The notes beneath the pieces are model-generated. The model ran no database searches and had not been told where the DNA came from. It saw nothing but the letters and a program-made list of their open reading frames with translations. From Dyella sp. C9 (GTDB taxonomy: Bacteria; Pseudomonadota; Gammaproteobacteria; Xanthomonadales; Rhodanobacteraceae), in assembly GCF_003332825.1 (NCBI RefSeq), contig NZ_QIRF01000002.1, positions 310,001-374,000 of the forward strand: a stretch of DNA of 64,000 bases, given 5' to 3'. This document shows, in pieces, positions 1 to 13,399 of the stretch (positions are counted from its first letter, which is position 1; every line of letters begins with the position of its first letter). The position numbers were made by a program, and so were the translations under genes.

Positions 1-608
1 GACAGCCGGTGAATGCGCTGGGCGACAACGCCCTTGCCGGTACCGTTCTCGCCGAGCACCAGCACGTTGGCGTCGCTCGGCGCCACGCGATCCACCAGCG
101 ATGCCACGCGACGCATCGCGGGCGACTCGGCGATGAAACCATCGCCCTGCTCGCCCCGAAGCAAGGCGTTTTCCGCCTCCAGCCGGCGTTGGCGACGCGC
201 GCCGTCGCGTAGCGCGACCTGGGCGCGCAACACCGCCAGCAGGCGCGCGTTGTCCCACGGCTTCTCCACGAAATCGGCGGCGCCGCGACGCATGGCTTCC
301 ACCGTCAACGGCACATTGCCCCACGCCGTCATCACCACCACCGGCAGCTCCGGTGCCTGCTGGCGCAGGCGTTCGAGCAACAGCAGCCCCTCTTCGCCGG
401 AGGTGGTGTCGCGCTGGTAATTGCAGTCGATCAGCGCACAGGCAAAATCCTGGCGCCGTACGGCGTCCACCGCCGCATCGGGATCGGCGACGCCCACGCT
501 GGCCAGGCCTTCGGACTTGAGCAACAGGCGCAGCGCCTCGCGCACATCGGCCTGGTCGTCGGCCAGCAGGATGATCGGAGCGGTTTCGCGTGCCATCGGC
601 GGTTCCAT
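1..608 (-). CDS. Sigma-54-dependent response regulator (NtrC type), 3' part outside window
   Basis: I translated the minus strand directly. An N-terminal receiver domain shows the acidic pair in LLADDQ, the phospho-acceptor Asp in CALIDCNY and the Lys in FVEKPW. It is followed by a linker and the start of an AAA+ domain with Walker A GENGTGKG, where the window ends. A receiver joined to a sigma-54 AAA+ domain is the NtrC-class layout, so this should activate sigma-54 promoters when phosphorylated. It directly follows the ABC exporter operon, and a -24/-12 motif lies upstream of that operon (7520-7535), which points to autoregulation. Possible ATG starts are at 632 (overlapping the previous stop), 608 and 596; none has a strong ribosome binding site. 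The cognate kinase is presumably beyond the left edge. Confidence 0.85.
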   Translation of the reverse strand, partial: MEPPMARETAPIILLADDQADVREALRLLLKSEGLASVGVADPDAAVDAVRRQDFACALIDCNYQRDTTSGEEGLLLLERLRQQAPELPVVVMTAWGNVPLTVEAMRRGAADFVEKPWDNARLLAVLRAQVALRDGARRQRRLEAENALLRGEQGDGFIAESPAMRRVASLVDRVAPSDANVLVLGENGTGKGVVAQRIHRL

Positions 609-624
609 CCGGCGAGTGTAGCGG

Positions 625-3033
625 TCACTCATCACGCAACGCGATGGCCGGATCAACCCGCAGCGCCCGGCGCAGTGGCTGCAACGCCGCCAGCGCCGAC
701 ACCAGGATCACCAGCACGGCCACCGGGACGAATACGGCCGGGTCATGCGCCCGCGTGCGCAGGACCGGATCGGCGAGCACGCCCGACCACGGCAAGGCCA
801 GCAGCACGCCCAGCGACAGGCCGATGCCGAGCTGCCAGGCCAGCTGGCGTCCCGCATCGCGCAGGATCGCCGCGTGACCGGCACCAATGGCGCGACGGAT
901 ACCGATCTCGCGCGTGCGCTGCGCCACGGAGAACGCGAGCACGCCGTACAACCCTGCCGCCGCCAGCAGCAGCGCCACCAGGCCCAGCGTGGCGAATACC
1001 TGGGTCAGCACGGCCAGCCCCACGCGGCTCTTCGCCATGCTGCGTGCCTGGCTCAGCGTGCCGTGCACCGCTGCCTGCGGATCGATACTGCGCACCACCC
1101 CGATCAGGCGTCGTGCGAATACCTGCGCATCGATGGGCGTGCGTATCGCCACGCCTACGCTGGCCAGCGGCGACTGCTTTGCCGATTGCGCCAGCGGCAT
1201 CAGCAGGCCCGGCAAGGGACGCTCCAGCATGCCATCCAGTTGCAGGGGTTCGATCACGCCGACCACGGTGACCGTGCGTGCCCACGCGTTACCCGGATAC
1301 AGCACCAGCGACTGCCCCACCGCCTCGGCCCCGGGCCAGAAGGCCTGCGCCATCTTGCGGTCGATCACCACTACCGCCGCGGTATCGGCGCGATCGCGCG
1401 CATCGATGAAGCGCCCGGCCAGCAGGCGCACGCCATAGGTGGAGAGGAAATGCCCGTCCACGATACCCATCTGCGCCCTTGGCCAGCCCGTGTTCGGGTG
1501 CGGCTGGCCCGGCAAGGCCACGTACTCGTGGCTGCCGAGCACCGCGCTGGGCACGGTATTGGATGCCGTCGCCTCGGTCACGCCTGCCTCCACGCGCAGC
1601 CGTTCGACCAGGGTTTCGAAGAACTGGATGCGCTGTTCGTCGCTCGTGTACAGGCCCGGCGGTAGCGCCACCTGCGCGGTCAACACCTGGCTGGCATGGC
1701 TTGCACCCACCGGCGGCTGCACCAGCAGGGCATCGAGCGCTCGCACGAAGGTGCCTGCACCGACCAGCAGCACCACGGTCAGCGCCACCTCGGCCACCAC
1801 CATCACGCGGGCGAAGCGGGCGAAGCCGCCGCCGCTGCCACGCGTGCCCTCGCGCAGATTGGCCTGCAGGTCGTCGCCGGTGGCGCGCCAGGCGGGAATG
1901 CCGCCGGCCAGCGCCGTGCAGGCCAAGGCCATGGCCAGCGCAAACGCGAGCACGCCGCCATCGATGCCGAACTGATGCAGGTGCGCGGAACCCGGCGCGT
2001 TCTCGAAATACATCGACACGATCCAGCGCTGACCGGCGAGCACGATGGGCAGCGCCACGGCCAGCGCGGCCAGGCTGAGCAACGCCGCCTCCATCAGAGC
2101 ACGCAGCACGAGGCGTGCGCGCGTGCTGCCCAGCGCGCTGCGCAAGGCCAGTTCCCGGCTGCGTTGCAGGCTCTGCACCAGTTGCAGGTTGGCCACGTTG
2201 AGGCAGGCCAGCAACAGCACCAGGCTGCCTGCGCCGAACATGAGCCACACCCAGCGGCGCATGTCCTCGGGCACGAAACTCAACGCCAGCGGCTTCACCG
2301 TCAATGCCTGCACATGCCACGCCGATGGCAACAGCTGCCGCAGTTCGTCGTTGCGCGCCGCGAGCTCGGCGCGCGCCGCCGCCAAACCTTCCGGCGCACG
2401 CAGCCTGCCCACCCCCGACAGCTCGCGGTGCTCGCCAGGCAACAGGCGCAACGGCATCCACAGCTCGACCTCGCTGGGAAAGCCGAACGATGTCGGCATC
2501 ACGCCCACCACCGTGACCCACGCGCCATCGATGCGCACGGCACGCCCGACCACATGCGGATCGGCCTGGAACGCGCGGCGCCACAGGCTCTCGCCGAGCA
2601 AAGCCACCCGTCCGGTACTGGCGTCCTGGTCGGCCGCGACCAACGGACGACCCAGCAGCGGCTTCACCGCGAGCAGGTCCAGCAGGGATGCGCTGAGCTC
2701 GGCCGCATTCACATAGATGGCCCCGCCATCACCCAGCACACTGACGCCGGAGGACGCGTACGCGCCCAGGCCATCGAGCTGACCCAGCCCATCCTGCAGG
2801 CGCAGGTACTGGTCGCTGTCGATGCTGCCGATGCCGTTGTCCGCCACCTGTCCGATCGCCACCAGCCGGTCTCCCTGGGGAAACGGCAGCGGCTCCAGCA
2901 CCAGCGTGTGCACCAGGCTGAACAGGAATACCACCACGCCCAGGCCCACGCCCAGAACCGACACCGACAGCGCGGCATAACCGGGGCGCCGCACCAGCCG
3001 GCGCCATGCACCAAGACATTCATGCAGGATCAT
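625..3033 (-). CDS. ABC transporter permease, MacB/FtsX type (second permease)
   Basis: 802 aa. An N-terminal membrane helix (about residues 17-45) is followed by a long periplasmic core (MacB_PCD-like), a block of helices in the middle (about 265-390) and a second periplasmic region, then the C-terminal FtsX-type helices with the conserved REIGIRRAIGA stretch. It has no ATPase domain, so it needs the separate ATPase encoded at 5469-6257. The architecture is a tandem duplication of the FtsX unit, as in permeases that work with LolD/MacB-like ATPases and an HlyD/MacA-type adaptor to move small molecules or lipids out of the inner membrane. It begins 3 bases after the first permease stops. The substrate cannot be told from sequence. 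Confidence 0.9.
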   Translation of the reverse strand: MILHECLGAWRRLVRRPGYAALSVSVLGVGLGVVVFLFSLVHTLVLEPLPFPQGDRLVAIGQVADNGIGSIDSDQYLRLQDGLGQLDGLGAYASSGVSVLGDGGAIYVNAAELSASLLDLLAVKPLLGRPLVAADQDASTGRVALLGESLWRRAFQADPHVVGRAVRIDGAWVTVVGVMPTSFGFPSEVELWMPLRLLPGEHRELSGVGRLRAPEGLAAARAELAARNDELRQLLPSAWHVQALTVKPLALSFVPEDMRRWVWLMFGAGSLVLLLACLNVANLQLVQSLQRSRELALRSALGSTRARLVLRALMEAALLSLAALAVALPIVLAGQRWIVSMYFENAPGSAHLHQFGIDGGVLAFALAMALACTALAGGIPAWRATGDDLQANLREGTRGSGGGFARFARVMVVAEVALTVVLLVGAGTFVRALDALLVQPPVGASHASQVLTAQVALPPGLYTSDEQRIQFFETLVERLRVEAGVTEATASNTVPSAVLGSHEYVALPGQPHPNTGWPRAQMGIVDGHFLSTYGVRLLAGRFIDARDRADTAAVVVIDRKMAQAFWPGAEAVGQSLVLYPGNAWARTVTVVGVIEPLQLDGMLERPLPGLLMPLAQSAKQSPLASVGVAIRTPIDAQVFARRLIGVVRSIDPQAAVHGTLSQARSMAKSRVGLAVLTQVFATLGLVALLLAAAGLYGVLAFSVAQRTREIGIRRAIGAGHAAILRDAGRQLAWQLGIGLSLGVLLALPWSGVLADPVLRTRAHDPAVFVPVAVLVILVSALAALQPLRRALRVDPAIALRDE

Positions 3034-3036
3034 CGC

Positions 3037-5468
3037 TCACTCCCCCCGCAGTGCGCGCATCGGCTGCACGCGGCCAGCACGCATCGCCGGTAGAAAACAG
3101 GCCAGCAAGCCGGTGGCAGACAGCACCGCGCACACGCCCGCTACCACCAGTGGATCGAAGCTGCTGCTTCGTCCCAGCAGGACCAGCAGCATCGACAGCG
3201 AGCGTGACGCGGCCAACATGACGCCCACGCCTAGCACCAGGCCCACGCCCACCTGGATCAGGCCCGTGCGCAACACCAACCGCACCAATCGCGAAGGATG
3301 CGCCCCCAGCGCGGCCCGTACGCCAAACTCGCGCTCGCGCGCCGCCACCGCCACTGCCATCACCGCATAGAGGCCCGCCACCGCGAGCAGCAGTGCAAGC
3401 GTGGCGAAGATGCCGGTCAGCAGCATGCCGAGCCGCGCACTGGCCGTCGTCTGCTCGACGATACTGCGCATGCTGCGCACATGTGCCACCGGCTGCTCGG
3501 GCGCAATATCGGCCACGGCCTTGCGCAGCTCTCCGCGCCAGTCGGCCGGAAGGCCGTGGCCACGCAAGGCGAAACGCAAGGGCTCCAGTTCGCGGAAGAT
3601 CGCCAAGACCGCTTCGGGTACCTGGGCCAGCGGCGCGTAAACCATCATTTCGCGCGGCTGCAACGGGCCCTTCTGATAGGTCTGGCCGACCACGCCCACG
3701 ATGCGCGCCTGCCACGCCACATCGTCATCGCCTGCCAGCGCGATCGTCCTGCCGAGCGCATGGCCGCCATAGTAGGTGTCGGCCAGATCCTGGCTGACCA
3801 CGGCCACCGGCTCGCCGCCGCGCACGTCCTCGCGCGTGATGACCCGCCCTTCCTTCAGGGCGATGGCGAACAGCTGGAAGAAGTCGGCACCCACGCCGTG
3901 GTACTGCGCCTGGAATTCCTTGCCTTCCGGCGTGCGATCCGTGGTGTTGAACTGCTCGAATGTGTCGGCGCTGACCGGGAGATTGGTGGTCACCGCCACA
4001 TCGGTGACGCCAGGTATCTCGCGCATGCGCTCCACCAGCCGCAGCGCCAGGTTTTGCACCGAGGCGGCATCGGGATAGGTCGCCTTCACCGGCGCCAATT
4101 CGAAGGTAAGGATGTTGTCGACCGCGAAACCAAGCCGGAGCTCCGAGGCGTCATACAAGGCGTGCATGAACACGCCGGCGGCGCACAGCAGGATCGTTGC
4201 CAGCGCCACCTGCGCTACCACCAGCACGCGGCCGAATCGGCCGGTGAGCACGCCCATGCTGCTGCGCCCGCCTTCGCGCAGCTCATCGACCGTCGTCCCG
4301 CTGCGACTGCGCCACAGGCTGAGCAACGCCGCCAGCACGGCGCCCGCCAAGCCGATGGCAAAGGCCAGCACCCAGGCCGCCGCTCCCATACGCAAGGGCT
4401 CGCCCCGCAGCCACTCCACGGGAATGAATGTCTGTAGCGCGGCCAGCCCCGTCACGGCGAGCGCCTTGCCCAGCAAGGCACCGCCGCCTCCCACCAACAG
4501 GCCTTCGCCCAAGGCGGGCAACATCAGCCGCAACAGTGGCGCACCCAGTGCACTGCGCACGGCGACATCATGGTTGCGCGACAGGGCGCGCAGCAGCATC
4601 AGGTTGGTGAGGTTGACCAGCGCGATCAGCAGCACCAGCAGCGCGCTGGCGAGGAACAACAGCATCATGGGACGCGACCCGCGATGCTGTACCGAGGCCA
4701 GCTCCACGGCGCCGAACCAGGGACGCGTCCAGTCGCCGCCCATGGCCATCTCCCGGTACATCGCACGCTCGCGCCCATCGACCTGGGCCGCCACCGCGCC
4801 AAGGCTGGCGCCATCGGCAAGACGCGCAATCGCCATGTGGCCGTTGTGGCTGTAGTCGCGACTGACCTCCGGCAAGGCCAGTGGAAGCACGACGTCACCC
4901 GCGCCGACCACGCCGTTGAAGCTCGCCGGCAATACGCCGACGATGGCATACGTGCTGCCTTCGACCTGCATGGAGCGGCCGATCACGCCGGCATCGCCAC
5001 CGTAACGGCGCTGCCACAGATCGTGTCCCAGCAGGACGGCCTTCGGGCCCCCGGGATGATCCTCCTGCTCGTTGAAGTTGCGGCCCAGCACCGGCTGCAG
5101 GCCCAGGGTGGGCAACAGCTGCCGATCGATGTAGATCGCCGGCAGCTGTTCCGGCGTGCCGCCCCCGGCGATGTTCACCACCGAACCCGCGCGCTCCAGT
5201 CCCTGCGAGCTCACGCCATCGAGCCCACGCAGGTATTGGAATTCGTGTGGCGAGATCCCGCCGACCTCGCCGTTCCAGATCCGGCCCAGCACCACCAGTT
5301 GCTGCGGCTTGGGTGCGGGCAACGGCTTCAACAAGGTGTTGTCGATCAACGCGAACACTGCCACGCTGGCACCGATGCCCAGCGCCAGCACGCCCGTGGC
5401 CAGCAACAGAAAACCCGGGCGACGCAGACTGGCGCGCCAGGCACGCCAGATCTCGGCCAGCCACACGT

Positions 5469-5472
<4 letters not shown>
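3037..5472 (-). CDS. ABC transporter permease, MacB/FtsX type (first permease)
   Basis: 811 aa, with the same layout as the neighbouring permease: an N-terminal helix around residues 18-45, a periplasmic MacB_PCD-like domain (motif FALIDNTLLKPLP), mid-protein helices and a C-terminal FtsX block containing the REFGVRAALGAHP signature. The two permeases are homologous but well diverged, so they probably form a heterodimer. The start codon overlaps the ATPase stop by 4 bases (ATGA), implying translational coupling. Confidence 0.9.
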
Positions 5473-6253
<781 letters not shown>

Positions 6254-6257
<4 letters not shown>

Positions 6258-7507
6258 CGCACCCGGATGCGGTCGTATTTATCCCATGCCGAGGTGTCCG
6301 ACAGGATCACCTGGTCGCCGGCCGCGAGTCCGCGCAACACCTGGATGCGGTCGACGGAGGCCACGCCCACCTGTACCGGCACGCGTACGGCCACGCCACT
6401 GGCCGGATCGAGACGGAACAGCGACACCGCGCTGTCGCCCTGCGCCTGCGCCGGCCGGCCCACCGACAAGGCATCGTTGAGGCGCGCCAGCAGGATGCGT
6501 CCATCGACCGAAAGATCAGGCCGCGCACCGGAAGGCAACGCGCCCTGCAGGCCCACATCCACCTGCACGCTGCCGTCGCGCACGGACGGATCGATGCGCT
6601 CGACCCGTCCGTTCACCACGCCGTTGTGCGTGTCCACGTTTACCGGCATGCCGATAGCGACGTCCTTGGCCTGAACTTCGGGCACGCGCAGGCGGGCCAG
6701 CAACAGCTCGGGCTTGGCCACACGGGCCAGGCTCGCGCCTTCAGCCACCTGCGCGCCTTCCTGCACCGCCACTTCCTGCAGCACGCCGGCCACTCCCGCA
6801 CACACCTTGAGGTTGTCGGCCTGGCGCTGGCGTAGTTCCAGGTTGCTGCGCTGCTGCTGCAGGCGTGCGTCCACCGCGGATTGCTGCGCGTGCATGCTCG
6901 CTTCGAAGGCGGCCACGCGCTGCTGGTTGATCTCCACCCGGTATTTGAGTTGCACCAGCGCGATCTGGCCTTGCTCGTACAGCACGTGGGGAATCAGGTG
7001 CTGGGCATCCGCCTTGCCGTCGGCCACCGCCTTGACCTCGGCCGCCGCATACTCGGACTGCGCCTGCGCCAGCTGGGCCTTCTGGTCCAGCCACTGCGAC
7101 TGCAGTTCCGCGCGCTTGGCCTGCACGTCGGCCTCGGCCGCCGTCACCTGTGCCTGCGCATTGCGCAGCGCGTCTTCGACGCTGGGGTTGGACAGTTCCA
7201 TCAGCACGGTGTCCGGCTGCACCTGCGCACCCGGCCAGACCAGGATGTGCTCGACCTGGGCCGCGGTGCTCGCCGCCAGCCAACGGAATTGGCGAGGCAC
7301 CAGCACGCCGGTCGCGCGCACTTCGCGCAGCATGGGGCCGCGCTGCACCGTATCGATCCACAGGCTGCCGCGCTCCGCCTCGGGAAGCGCGGGCCCCAGC
7401 CGCGCCAGTGCCAGCGCCGCCAACAGCGTGGTCGCGAGCGCACCGCCGGCCAGCCACCAGAGGCGGCGTCGACGACGCAGTTTGAGTTGAGGGTTGGCGA
7501 TATCCAT
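6254..7507 (-). CDS. Periplasmic adaptor of ABC exporter (HlyD/MacA family)
   Basis: 417 aa from the ATG at 7507. A basic N-terminus (LRRRRR) precedes a single membrane helix (about residues 16-33). Then come a beta-barrel/lipoyl-like half domain, a long Ala/Gln-rich coiled-coil hairpin (roughly 100-220), the second lipoyl half and a C-terminal beta domain. This is the membrane-fusion-protein layout of MacA/HlyD adaptors that link inner-membrane ABC permeases to an outer-membrane channel; no channel gene is visible here. An upstream in-frame ATG exists (7558), but the encoded extension is low-quality sequence and overlaps the promoter motif. First gene of the operon. Confidence 0.88.
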
Positions 7508-7519
7508 GCACGGGTTATC

Positions 7520-7535
7520 GCAATCCCCATGCCAA
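7520..7535 (-). promoter_or_regulatory. Candidate sigma-54 (-24/-12) promoter of the ABC exporter operon
   Basis: Reading the minus strand, TTGGCATGGGGATTGC matches the sigma-54 consensus TGGCAC-N5-TTGC with one mismatch, and the GG and GC dinucleotides are separated by exactly 10 bases. The operon's last visible gene encodes an NtrC-class activator, which supports the call. The expected transcription start is about position 7508, right next to the ATG at 7507, so the adaptor mRNA would be almost leaderless. Confidence 0.6.
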
Positions 7536-7576
7536 CCGCGCCATCCAAGTGGCATCAATCACTTAGGCCCGCGATG

Positions 7577-7609
7577 GCTTTCGGATGGGCCCGCGCCCCA
7601 TCCGAAAGC
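7577..7609. promoter_or_regulatory. Perfect 13-bp inverted repeat, possible enhancer site or ppc 3' hairpin
   Basis: The arms GCTTTCGGATGGG and CCCATCCGAAAGC are perfectly complementary across a 7-base spacer. The centre is about 85 bases upstream of the predicted sigma-54 transcription start, a usual place for an NtrC-type activator site. It also lies 110 bases past the ppc stop, but no T-run follows on the minus strand, so a classical terminator is less likely. Confidence 0.5.
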
Positions 7610-7676
7610 GGACGCCGCTGTCCGCTCCCGTACAGCCGGCAGCAGGCCCCGGGGATCTATGCCCGAGGAACGACCC

Positions 7677-7702
7677 ATGTAGGAGCGATCCCTGTGCGCG
7701 AC
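7677..7702 (+). repeat. Single REP-like unit
   Basis: TGTAGGAGCGATCCCTGTGC and following bases match the repeat unit seen as inverted pairs at 10513-10580 and 26369-26655. It lies between the ppc stop and the ABC operon promoter. This copy has no obvious inverted partner nearby. Confidence 0.6.
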
Positions 7703-7718
7703 CCACCCCGCCACCCAT

Positions 7719-10424
7719 TCAACCGGTGTTCTGCAACCCCTGCGACACGCCGTTGACGCAGGCCACCAGCGCGGTGAGCAACGCATCGTCACTCTCGCCA
7801 CCGGCACGCCAGCGTTGCAGCAGATCCACCTGCAGCAGGCTCATGGGATCGATGTACGGATTGCGCAGGTCGATCGATACCGCCAGGCGTGGTTCGTTCT
7901 CCAGCAGGCTGTCGCTGCGCCGCAGCCGCAGCAACCACCTGCGCGTGCGCTCGAATTCCTCGCGGATCAGCCCGAAGAACGGCTCGTGCAGCGGACCGGC
8001 GAGTCGCGAGAACGCCTCGGCGATGCCCAGGTCGCACTTGGCCAGCACCATCGACACGTCGTTGAGCAGGTTGGCGAAGAACGGCCAGTCGCTGGCCATC
8101 TCGGCCATCGCCGCCTCGCCGTACTCGTTGGCGCCGAATTCCAGCGCGCTGCCCAGGCCGTACCAGCCAGGCAGGATGGACCTGCACTGCGTCCACGCAA
8201 ACACCCAGGGAATCGCGCGCAGATCCTGCACGCCCCGCATGCTGCGGCGACGCGACGGACGCGAGCCCAGTGTCATGCGTTCGATCACGTCGATCGGCGT
8301 GGCGGCGCGGAAGTAGTCCACGAAGCCCTCGCGATCGACGAAGGCGCGGTAGTGCTGGCGGCTGCGTGCGGCCAGCTGGCCCATGCGGTCGCGCCATGCG
8401 TCCTCGCGCGCCTCCTGTGTGCGCGGGCGCAGCGAGGCGCGCAGCACGGCACCGACAGTCTGCTCCAGGTTGCGTAGCGCCAGCGCGCGGATGCCGTACT
8501 TGCGATGGATCACCTCGCCCTGTTCGGTGACGCGCAGCACGCCGGCCACCGAGCCGCGCGGCGACGACATCAAGGCCGGCGCGATGCGCGAACCACCGCG
8601 GCTGGCCGAGCCGCCACGGCCGTGGAAGAACGACAGTCGCACGTCGAACTCCGCGGCTACCTCAAGCAGCTCCACCTGCGCCCGCTGCAGCCCCCAGCGC
8701 GAGGCCAGCGTGCCGCCGTCCTTGCCACTGTCGGAATAGCCCAGCATCACCCACTGCCGGCCACCACGGGAGGCCAGGTGATCGCGGTAGACCGGGTCGT
8801 CCAGCAGCGCCCGCAAGGTGGCAGGCGCGTTGGTGAGGTCGTCCACCGTTTCGAACAGCGGCGCGATGTCCAGGGGCACACGCCCCGCCTCCACCAACCC
8901 GCCATGACGCGCCAGCGCGAGTACCGCCAGCACGTCGGCGGCCGAGCGCGCCATGCTGATGATGTACAGGCCGATCGCCTCGGTGCCGTAACGGCCCCGC
9001 GACTCGTGCAAGGTGGAAAAAACGTCCTGCAACGCCACCACCGAGGTTTCCTCGCTGGCATGCAACGGCTGTTCGCCGCCCGCGTACGGGCGCAGGCGCG
9101 CCGCCTTGTCCGCCGCCTCGCGGCCGGCCCAGTCCGCGTCTTCCAGCAAAATCGCCAGCGCGTCGTCATGGACCCGCGAATCCTGCCGCACGTCCAGCCG
9201 CGCGAGGTGGAAGCCGAAGGTACGCACGCGCCAGATCAGGCGGCGCACCGCATAGGCGCCCGCATGCAGCCCGCGATGATCGATCAGGCTTGCAGCGATG
9301 AGATGCAGGTCGTCCAGCAGTTCCTGCACCGAGCCATAGGCCTCTTCGTGCCCATCGTCGTGGGTAGCCTCGAGGCGCGCGCCGACGATGGTAAGCAGGC
9401 TGCGGTACGGCATGTCCGCATGACGCGGCCGGATCTTCGCCGCGGCCTGCGGGTAACGCACGCGATAGTCGAACAGGCGACGGGCCAGCGCGCTGTCCAC
9501 GTCCACGCGATCCTCGGTCTGGCTGAGCAGGCGCGCGAGACCGGAGAGATCCTCGATGTAGTGCTCCAGCACGTGCGCGCGCTGGGTCGACAGGCTGTTG
9601 GCGATGGTGGCCGCGCCCACATTGGGGTTGCCGTCCATGTCACCACCCACCCAGGTGGCGAAGCTGAGCAGGCGCGGAATCGGCACGGCCACGCCATACA
9701 CCGCCTGCAGCGCATCGGCCAGCGACTCGTACAGGGCCGGCACGATGCGGTAGATCGGGTTGGCCAGGTAGAAGCCCACGTGATGGTGCTCGTCCTGCAC
9801 GGTGGGACTGACCGGCGAAGCCTCCGCCGTCTGCCAGCCCGCGCTCAGGGCCATGTAGATGCGGTCGTCGTCTTCCTTGCGCTCCTGCGGCGTGCGGGTG
9901 GGATCGAAGTTGTCGACCAGTGCGCGCACGATGGATTGCTCCTTCTCCAGCAAGGAACGGCGCACGGCTTCGGTGGGATGCGCGGTGAAAACTGGTTCCA
10001 CCTGCAACCGTTCCAGCCACTCGATCAGCTCGCCGGCATCCACGCCCTGCGCCTTCAGGCGCATCAACACGTCGAGCAGCGACTCGGGCTGCGGCGCCCC
10101 GCCCTCGCGCTGGTAGTCGCGACGACGGCGGATACGGTGGATGCGCTCGGCGATGTTCACCGCCTGGAAGTAGGTGGCAAACGCACGGGCCAGCGCCTCG
10201 GCGTGGTCGGTAGCCACGTGGGTCAGCAGCCCGGAAAGCTCCTCCAGCGGCGCGTTCTCCTGTCGCCGGGCGATCGCCGCCATGCGGATGCGCTCGACTT
10301 CGTCAAGGAATGCGGGGGAAATCTGCTCGGCCAGCATGTTGCCGACCAGGGTGCCGAGGCGGCGGACGTCTTCGCGCAGGGGGGCGTCGTGCGGGGCGAA
10401 CTCAGGACTGCGGTGCTGGTTCAT
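7719..10424 (-). CDS. ppc: Phosphoenolpyruvate carboxylase
   Basis: 901 aa from the ATG at 10424, the usual bacterial length; an in-frame upstream extension to 10631 runs through a repeat and is not real. Family motifs are visible in order: [12 protein letters not shown] (active-site His), [35 protein letters not shown], then the C-terminal [14 protein letters not shown] block. The protein ends in the family-typical LQNTG. It carboxylates PEP with bicarbonate to oxaloacetate to refill the TCA cycle. It appears monocistronic, with repeats on both sides. Confidence 0.97.
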   Translation of the reverse strand: MNQHRSPEFAPHDAPLREDVRRLGTLVGNMLAEQISPAFLDEVERIRMAAIARRQENAPLEELSGLLTHVATDHAEALARAFATYFQAVNIAERIHRIRRRRDYQREGGAPQPESLLDVLMRLKAQGVDAGELIEWLERLQVEPVFTAHPTEAVRRSLLEKEQSIVRALVDNFDPTRTPQERKEDDDRIYMALSAGWQTAEASPVSPTVQDEHHHVGFYLANPIYRIVPALYESLADALQAVYGVAVPIPRLLSFATWVGGDMDGNPNVGAATIANSLSTQRAHVLEHYIEDLSGLARLLSQTEDRVDVDSALARRLFDYRVRYPQAAAKIRPRHADMPYRSLLTIVGARLEATHDDGHEEAYGSVQELLDDLHLIAASLIDHRGLHAGAYAVRRLIWRVRTFGFHLARLDVRQDSRVHDDALAILLEDADWAGREAADKAARLRPYAGGEQPLHASEETSVVALQDVFSTLHESRGRYGTEAIGLYIISMARSAADVLAVLALARHGGLVEAGRVPLDIAPLFETVDDLTNAPATLRALLDDPVYRDHLASRGGRQWVMLGYSDSGKDGGTLASRWGLQRAQVELLEVAAEFDVRLSFFHGRGGSASRGGSRIAPALMSSPRGSVAGVLRVTEQGEVIHRKYGIRALALRNLEQTVGAVLRASLRPRTQEAREDAWRDRMGQLAARSRQHYRAFVDREGFVDYFRAATPIDVIERMTLGSRPSRRRSMRGVQDLRAIPWVFAWTQCRSILPGWYGLGSALEFGANEYGEAAMAEMASDWPFFANLLNDVSMVLAKCDLGIAEAFSRLAGPLHEPFFGLIREEFERTRRWLLRLRRSDSLLENEPRLAVSIDLRNPYIDPMSLLQVDLLQRWRAGGESDDALLTALVACVNGVSQGLQNTG

Positions 10425-10512
10425 CGATGCCACGTTGCAGATGTCTGGACGTCCAAGACTACCTGAAGCGGAGCGGATTTGTGCACTGCCACATGTGGCC
10501 CGCGGCTCTTCT

Positions 10513-10580
10513 TGCAGGAGCGCACCCTGTGCGCGACCGACGCTCGCCCCGATCGATCGCGCACAGGGTGCGCTCCTACA
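10513..10580. repeat. REP-like inverted repeat pair
   Basis: Two copies of the unit face each other: GCAGGAGCGCACCCTGTGCG (from 10514) and CGCACAGGGTGCGCTCCTAC (to 10579), with 20 bases between them. The RNA would fold into a long hairpin on either strand. It sits between the S9 peptidase stop and the ppc start, both on the minus strand. The same unit recurs at 7677, 26369-26436 and 26465-26655, which is the behaviour of REP/BIME elements mobilised by RAYT transposases; no such transposase is in the window. Confidence 0.75.
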
Positions 10581-10634
10581 GCGAAGATACCGACCAACGG
10601 GTCGACAGGGCCCGGCGCCCTGTCGACTCATCCC

Positions 10635-13127
<2,493 letters not shown>

Positions 13128-13269
13128 GGTCGAGGTACCGTTGTCGCAGGAACTTGCGACATTAACGGCCCGCCGGCACCTCGGCCTGCGCCATCAGTCA
13201 TGGGCCTGGCACGGCGCCAAACTGAATGCGCCGACGGGAAAAGGCCCTGGGCCTGCCGCTATACTCCAG

Positions 13270-13356
13270 AGTCCCGTCGAGGGGCGCTGCGACCGGCAAC
13301 CGTGACACCACGGCACCGGCCAGGCTCGACGGATTTCCTTTGTAACGGCGCCCGGA
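13270..13356 (+). promoter_or_regulatory. S-adenosylhomocysteine (SAH) riboswitch
   Basis: The conserved SAH-aptamer blocks are present in order: CCGTCGAG-GGGCGCTGCGAC, GCCAGGCTCGACGG and AACGGCGCCC. P1 pairs 13274-13281 with 13325-13332 (8 of 8). The P2 region pairs CCGG 13293-13296 with 13316-13319 and CCGTG 13300-13304 with CACGG 13309-13313. The pseudoknot pairs GGGCGC 13282-13287 with GCGCCC 13348-13353. It lies 44 bases upstream of ahcY, the known target of this class, which turns expression on when SAH accumulates. Confidence 0.92.
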
Positions 13357-13399
13357 TCACGATGCGGCCTCCCCAGGTCGCAACACCCGGAGCTAAGCC

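Noticed and set aside
7577-7609. Palindrome as a plain terminator of ppc
   Set aside because: No T-run follows on the minus strand, and the position relative to the sigma-54 motif fits an enhancer site better; kept as uncertain in the feature entry.
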